Shown here: positions 59,906-64,000 of the stretch, one piece after another
How positions within the stretch are numbered: position 1 is the stretch's first letter
Layout of the letters: every line of letters starts with the position of its first letter
Source: Pseudonocardia nematodicida
GTDB lineage: Bacteria; Actinomycetota; Actinomycetes; Mycobacteriales; Pseudonocardiaceae
Length of the DNA stretch: 64,000 bases
NCBI RefSeq assembly: GCF_040105385.1
Contig: NZ_JBEDNQ010000015.1
Span: 62,001-126,000 of the forward strand
Direction: 5' to 3'
Program-made: the position numbers and the translations under genes
The notes under the pieces: generated by a model
Databases searched by the model: none
What the model saw: only the letters and a program-made list of their open reading frames with translations
What the model was told of the DNA's origin: nothing

Positions 59906-61795
59906 GTGCCCGCCTACGAGGAGATCTTCCGATCGAGCGTGTCCGACCGCGAGGGCTTCTGGCTGGACGCGGCGTCCGCACTGGACTGGCACGTCCCGCC
60001 GACCACGGCGCTCGACGGGTCGGCCCCGCCGTTCTACCGGTGGTTCCCGGACGGCGAGCTGAACGTCGCGCACAACGCGCTGGACCGGCACGTCGACGCG
60101 GGGCACGGCGACCGCACCGCCCTGGTGTACGACTCCCCGGTCACCGGCTCGACGCGGAGCTACACCTACACCGAGCTGCGTGACGAGGTCGCGAGGTTCG
60201 CCGGAGTGCTGCGTGACCAGGGCGTCTCCCGCGGCGACCGGGTCGTGATCTACATGCCGATGGTCCCCGAGGCCGCGATCGCGATGCTGGCCTGCGCCCG
60301 GCTCGGCGCGATCCACTCGGTCGTCTTCGGCGGTTTCGCGGCCAAGGAGCTCGCGGTCCGGATCGACGACGCCGGCCCGAAGGTCGTGGTCTCCGCGTCC
60401 TGCGGCATCGAGGGAAAGCGGGTGATCGAGTACAAGCCGCTGCTGGACAAGGCGATCGAGCTGGCGGACCGCAAGCCGGACTCGACGGTGATCCTGCAGC
60501 GCGAGCAGGCGACCGCGGCGATGGGCCCGATCGACGTCGACTGGGCCGGGGCCGTCGCGACGGCGACGCCGGCCGATCCCGTCCCCGTGAAGAGCACCGA
60601 CCCGCTCTACGTGCTCTACACCTCCGGCACCACCGGCAAGCCGAAGGGCGTCGTGCGCGACTGCGGCGGCTACGCCGTCGCGCTGGCCTGGTCGATGCCG
60701 AACATCTACGACGTCGGCCCCGGCGAGACGATCTTCACCGCGTCCGACGTCGGATGGGTCGTCGGGCACTCCTACATCGTCTACGCGCCGCTGCTGGTCG
60801 GGGCGACGACCGTGCTCTACGAGGGCAAGCCGGTCGGCACCCCGGACGCCGGGCAGTTCTGGCGGGTCGTCGCCGAGAACCGGGTGAAGTCGCTGTTCAC
60901 CGCGCCGACCGCGTTCCGGGCGATCAAGAAGGAGGACCCGGACGGCGAGTTCACGAAGGTCCACGACATCTCGTCGCTGCGGTACCTGTTCCTGGCCGGC
61001 GAGCGCCTGGACCCGGAGACCCACCGGTGGGCCTCGGACCTGCTCGGCATCCCGGTGATCGACCACTGGTGGCAGACCGAGACCGGCTGGCCGATCGCGG
61101 CCAACCCGGCCGGCATCGAGCTGCTGGAGATCAAGCCCGGTTCGCCGACCCGCCCGATGCCCGGCTGGGACGTGCAGGTCCTCGACGAGACCGGCGCGCC
61201 GGCGGAGCCCGGTGTGGACGGCGCGATCGTCGCGAAGCTCCCGCTGCCGCCGGGCGCCTTCCCCACCCTGTGGAACGACGACGAGCGCTACGTCAGCTCC
61301 TACATGGCCGCGTTCGACGGCTTCTACCTCACCGGCGACGGCGGCCACCTCGACGACGACGGCTACGTCTTCGTCATGGGCCGCACCGACGACGTGATCA
61401 ACGTGGCCGGGCACCGGCTGTCCACCGGCGGGATGGAGGAGGTCCTCGCCTCGCACGCCGACGTCGCCGAGTGCGCGGTGATCGGCGTCGCCGACTCGAT
61501 GAAGGGCCAGGTCCCGCGCGGCTTCGTCGTACTGAAGTCCGGTGTGGACAGCTCCGTGGACGGGTACGAGGACACGCTGCGCGGCGAGCTCGTCGCGATG
61601 GTCCGCGAGCAGATCGGGGCGGTCGCGTCACTGAAGGACGTCGCCGTCGTCCCGGCACTGCCGAAGACCCGGTCCGGGAAGATCCTCCGCAAGACGATGC
61701 GCGGGATCGCCGACGGCGCCGAGGAGCCGGTCCCCTCGACCATCGACGACGCGTCGGTACTCGACACGCTGCGCCCGGTCCTGAGGAAGGGCTGA
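59906..61795 (+). CDS. prpE: Propionyl-CoA synthetase
   Basis: 629-aa AMP-forming acyl-CoA synthetase (EC 6.2.1.17). It has the ACAS N-terminal region, A3 motif VLYTSGTTGKPKGVVRDCGG, the PrpE-like AVALAWSMPNIYDVGPGE, the A5 motif DHWWQTETGWPIAAN, and the C-terminal catalytic Lys in KTRSGKILRKTMRG. The combination VRDCGG and TGWPIAAN favours propionyl- over acetyl-CoA synthetase. It could activate propionate made by terminal propane oxidation, but it is 58 kb from the monooxygenase genes. Confidence 0.87.
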   Translation: MPAYEEIFRSSVSDREGFWLDAASALDWHVPPTTALDGSAPPFYRWFPDGELNVAHNALDRHVDAGHGDRTALVYDSPVTGSTRSYTYTELRDEVARFAGVLRDQGVSRGDRVVIYMPMVPEAAIAMLACARLGAIHSVVFGGFAAKELAVRIDDAGPKVVVSASCGIEGKRVIEYKPLLDKAIELADRKPDSTVILQREQATAAMGPIDVDWAGAVATATPADPVPVKSTDPLYVLYTSGTTGKPKGVVRDCGGYAVALAWSMPNIYDVGPGETIFTASDVGWVVGHSYIVYAPLLVGATTVLYEGKPVGTPDAGQFWRVVAENRVKSLFTAPTAFRAIKKEDPDGEFTKVHDISSLRYLFLAGERLDPETHRWASDLLGIPVIDHWWQTETGWPIAANPAGIELLEIKPGSPTRPMPGWDVQVLDETGAPAEPGVDGAIVAKLPLPPGAFPTLWNDDERYVSSYMAAFDGFYLTGDGGHLDDDGYVFVMGRTDDVINVAGHRLSTGGMEEVLASHADVAECAVIGVADSMKGQVPRGFVVLKSGVDSSVDGYEDTLRGELVAMVREQIGAVASLKDVAVVPALPKTRSGKILRKTMRGIADGAEEPVPSTIDDASVLDTLRPVLRKG

Positions 61796-61843
61796 GAACC
61801 CGATCCCGTCCCGGTAACGGCGGGTCGGCGTCCGGCGAATGAC

Positions 61844-61895
61844 CGGTCGACGACCGTGGCCGCTCCCCGCGCACTCCCCGCTCGGTCGTCGACCG
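61844..61895. repeat. Two CGGTCGNCGACCG palindromes forming an inverted pair
   Basis: CGGTCGACGACCG (61844-61856) and CGGTCGTCGACCG (61883-61895) are each palindromic and exact reverse complements of each other, centres 39 bp apart. They lie between the prpE stop and the small exported-protein gene. They could form a terminator hairpin for prpE or a double operator for the next gene. Confidence 0.55.
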
Positions 61896-61910
61896 AGGTG
61901 GAGGTTCGTG

Positions 61911-62180
61911 ATGGACGGGACCCGCAGGCGTCTGCTGGCGCTGGGCACCCCGCTGGTGCTCGGCGTGACCCTGGGCGTCGCCGCCCAGATGGAGGTCGCG
62001 CCCGGGCCCGGCGCGCCGGCCGGCCCGAGCGGGACTGTGTCGACGCCGGTCCGGGCCACCGCCGTCACCGGCGCGACGATGGTCGAGCTGCCGCGCTCGG
62101 CGACGCCGGCGACACCGGTCGAGCAGGCCCGCACGGGGTCCGCCCCGGCTCCCGAGCCGTCGCCCGCAGGCTCGGGCTGA
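61911..62180 (+). CDS. Small exported or membrane-anchored protein
   Basis: 89 aa. Basic start MDGTRRRLLA, one hydrophobic segment (about residues 9-25), then a Pro/Ala/Thr/Ser-rich tail without recognised domain. GGAGG lies at the right distance from the ATG, and a GTG codon immediately precedes it. Function unknown; it may be a short cell-envelope peptide. Confidence 0.5.
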   Translation: MDGTRRRLLALGTPLVLGVTLGVAAQMEVAPGPGAPAGPSGTVSTPVRATAVTGATMVELPRSATPATPVEQARTGSAPAPEPSPAGSG

Positions 62181-62272
62181 CCGCTCGCCGGGCGACGTGT
62201 AGGTAAGCATAACCGCAGGTCAGGGCCACCTCAGTCCTGCGCCGTCACGCGGTCGGGTGCACCATGGCGGCC

Positions 62273-62464
62273 ATGAAGGTCAACGTGGATTTCGATCTCT
62301 GCGAGAGCAACGCCGTCTGCATGGGCGTCGCGCCGGAGGTGTTCGAGGTGCGGGACGACGACTATCTCTACATCCTCGACGAGAACCCGCCCGAGTCGCT
62401 GCGCCCGAAGCTCGAGGAGGCCGTGCGGAGCTGCCCGAAGGCCGCCATCTCGATCGAGGACTGA
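62273..62464 (+). CDS. Small ferredoxin (3Fe-4S/4Fe-4S, P450-type)
   Basis: 63 aa: MKVNVDFDLCESNAVCMGVA with Cys at about 10 and 16, and SCPKAAISIED at the end giving the third Cys before Pro. The C-x5-C spacing with one later Cys is typical of the small ferredoxins that feed cytochrome P450 and Rieske systems in actinomycetes. No P450 gene is visible nearby. An ATG three codons upstream is an alternative start. The stop codon overlaps the first unit of a 35-bp tandem repeat. Confidence 0.85.
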   Translation: MKVNVDFDLCESNAVCMGVAPEVFEVRDDDYLYILDENPPESLRPKLEEAVRSCPKAAISIED

Positions 62465-62602
62465 GGCCGGGCGGCCGACGGCCGAAGCAGCAGCACCGAG
62501 GCCGGGCGGCCGACGGCCGAAGCAGCAGCACCGAGGCCGGGCGGCCGACGGCCGAAGCAGCAGCACCGAGGCCGGGCGGCCGACGGCCGAAGCAGCAGCA
62601 CC
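62463..62602. repeat. Exact tandem repeat, 4 x 35 bp
   Basis: Four identical 35-bp units starting at 62463, 62498, 62533 and 62568. The unit begins GAGGCCGGGCGGCCGACGGC and ends CGAAGCAGCAGCACC. Each unit contains a GGCCG-ac-GGCC type hairpin. The array starts within the ferredoxin stop codon and ends 99 bp before the acyl-CoA ligase gene. Confidence 0.97.
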
Positions 62603-62701
62603 GACTCCGCGGCACCGATCTGCTCTCCGGGATGCGGTTGCCCCGCGCAGGTGCGACGGCGAGGATCGCCGACACGTCCACCCGCTGCGAAGGAGCCGAT
62701 C

Positions 62702-64000
62702 GTGACGCCCGCGACCGACGTCTGGACCACCCCACTCACCCCGCTGGCCTTCCTCGGCCGCTCCGCCGACGTCTTCGCCGACAGCACCGCGATCGTCTAC
62801 GGCGACCGGCGGCACACCTACGCCGAGTTCGCGGCCGAGGCCACCCGGGTCGCGCACGGGCTGCGGGCCTCCGGCGTCGGGCCGGGTGACCGGGTCGCCT
62901 ACCTGCTGCCGAACGTGCCGGAGATGCTCGTCGGCCACTTCGCGGTGCCGCTGGCCGGCGCCGTGCTCGTCGCGATCAACACCAGGCTGTCGACCGAGGA
63001 GGTCCGCTACATCCTCGACCACTCCGGCGCGACGGTGCTGGTGGTCGACAACGTCCTCTACGAGACCGTCCGCCCGGTCGCCGGCGAGCTGGAGACGGTC
63101 CGCGAGATCGTCACCGTCACCGACCCGGCGGCCCCGGGCGACGGCGTCGGCTCCGGTCTGTCCTATGCAGACCTGCTCGCCCGTGGTGCGGACGACCCGC
63201 TCCCCTGGGCCGTCGACGACGAGCGGTCCACCATCACGATCAACTACACCTCGGGGACGACCGGGAACCCGAAGGGCGTCGAGTACCACCACCGCGGCGC
63301 GTACCTGAACTCGTTCGGCGAGATCGTGCACTCCACGCACACGCCGGACAGCGTCTACCTCTGGACGCTCCCGATGTTCCACTGCAACGGCTGGTGCACG
63401 CCGTGGGCGCTGACCGCCATCGGCGGCACCCACGTCTGCCTGCGCGAGGTCCGTGGCGACGTGATCTGGAAGCTGATCACCGAACACCGGGTGACCCACC
63501 TCAACGGGGCCCCGACCGTCGTCACGACGATCATGAACGCGCCGGAGGCGGTCACCCTCGACTACAAGCTGGTGATCACCACGGCCGGTGCGCCGCCGTC
63601 GCCGACGACCATCCTGCAGATGGAGCGGATGGGGTTCCGCATCGTGCACGTCTACGGCCTCACCGAGACCTACGGGCCGTACACGGTCAACGAGTACCAG
63701 CGCGGGTGGGACGACCTCGACGCCGAGGAGCGCGCCCGCCGCCAGGCCCGGCAGGGCGTCGGGATGGTGTGCGCGGACCGGGTGCGGGTGGTCGACAAGG
63801 CGATGACCGACGTACCCCGCGACGGCGCGACGATGGGCGAGATCGTCATGCGCGGCAACAACGTCATGAAGGGCTACTACCTCGACCCGGACAAGACCGC
63901 TGAGGCGTTCGCGGGCGGCTGGTTCCACTCCGGTGACCTGGGCGTGATGCATCCGGACGGCTACGTCGAGCTGCGCGACCGCGCGAAGGACGTCGTGATC
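62702..64000 (+). CDS. Long/medium-chain fatty acyl-CoA ligase (AMP-forming), 5' part
   Basis: The first 433 codons of a gene that runs off the right edge. It starts at GTG behind GAAGGAG. It has WTTPLTPLAFLGRSADVF at the start, A3 motif TINYTSGTTGNPKGVEYHHR, LPMFHCNGWCTPWALTAIGG and A5 motif VHVYGLTETYGPYTVNEYQR, then FHSGDLGVMHPDGYVELRDR. The layout is that of the FadD/AcsF-like acyl-CoA ligases annotated as acyl-CoA synthetase in actinomycetes; the chain length is unknown. The catalytic C-terminal Lys is outside the window. Confidence 0.88.
   Translation, partial: MTPATDVWTTPLTPLAFLGRSADVFADSTAIVYGDRRHTYAEFAAEATRVAHGLRASGVGPGDRVAYLLPNVPEMLVGHFAVPLAGAVLVAINTRLSTEEVRYILDHSGATVLVVDNVLYETVRPVAGELETVREIVTVTDPAAPGDGVGSGLSYADLLARGADDPLPWAVDDERSTITINYTSGTTGNPKGVEYHHRGAYLNSFGEIVHSTHTPDSVYLWTLPMFHCNGWCTPWALTAIGGTHVCLREVRGDVIWKLITEHRVTHLNGAPTVVTTIMNAPEAVTLDYKLVITTAGAPPSPTTILQMERMGFRIVHVYGLTETYGPYTVNEYQRGWDDLDAEERARRQARQGVGMVCADRVRVVDKAMTDVPRDGATMGEIVMRGNNVMKGYYLDPDKTAEAFAGGWFHSGDLGVMHPDGYVELRDRAKDVVI

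Noticed and set aside
62463..62602. Tandem array considered as a CRISPR
   Set aside because: The units are contiguous and identical with no unique spacers, and no cas genes are present.
62231..63952. A 573-codon minus-strand open frame at the right end
   Set aside because: The plus strand encodes a clear ferredoxin and an AMP-binding ligase with A3 and A5 motifs; the minus frame is their shadow.

Overview
The window is very GC-rich, gene-dense actinobacterial chromosome. Gene content points to the Pseudonocardiaceae, most likely Pseudonocardia: a propane-type soluble diiron monooxygenase, SepH, HbhA beside its Rv0474-type regulator and a DUF2516 gene, DUF3040, DUF445 and DUF2505 proteins, MftR-type TetR and SigG-type sigma genes, a Rox-type rifampicin monooxygenase, and many leaderless genes with a TAnnnT box 6-8 nt before the start codon. 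I see no prophage, insertion sequence, rRNA or CRISPR array. The only RNA genes found are three tRNAs.

Layout. 1-4.3 kb: the start of the reductase gene and the complete large hydroxylase gene of a propane/binuclear-iron monooxygenase (minus strand), divergent from an AcoR/MimR-type activator. 4.3-10 kb: two paralogous two-TM mini-proteins, a tandem GGCT-fold fusion protein, an MHS-type transporter and a NatA/NatB-like ABC exporter. 10-23 kb: photolyase, citrate synthase, MFS exporters, PdxH, a two-component system with a membrane/cupredoxin-like neighbour, a GlxA-type regulator, SerC. 23-35 kb: SepH, TrmH-type methyltransferase, a GCS2-family ligase, a compact operon of exported proteins (two small exported or disordered proteins, a transglycosylase, a GH16 protein) followed by a second GH16 protein, an NCS2 purine permease and an SDR. 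35-49 kb: murB, DUF2505, purU, a DUF559 endonuclease-like gene bracketed by palindromic repeats, lon, the DUF2516/hbhA/HTH cluster, DUF445, a TspO-like protein, a cold-shock protein and a Pro/Ala-rich exported protein. 49-64 kb: MftR-like TetR, SigG-like sigma factor, a kinase, a degenerate ClpP, a MerR regulator with its probable target, HIT and USP proteins, rifampicin monooxygenase with a RAE-like box, tRNA-Glu/Asp/Phe, an SGNH hydrolase, propionyl-CoA synthetase, a ferredoxin, an exact 4 x 35-bp tandem repeat, and the 5' part of an acyl-CoA ligase.

How it fits together. The monooxygenase with its activator, together with propionyl-CoA synthetase, citrate synthase and an acyl-CoA ligase, is consistent with growth on short alkanes, although these genes are scattered. 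The most unusual structures are: (i) the DUF559 gene enclosed by two inverted 62-bp palindromic repeats, with a third copy alongside; (ii) a MerR regulator with matching GATA-N7-TATC sites on its own promoter and on that of a downstream membrane protein; (iii) the rifamycin-type palindrome before rox; (iv) murB and a DUF2505 gene whose divergent leaderless -10 boxes share two bases; and (v) several unrelated families of roughly 60-bp palindromic intergenic elements.
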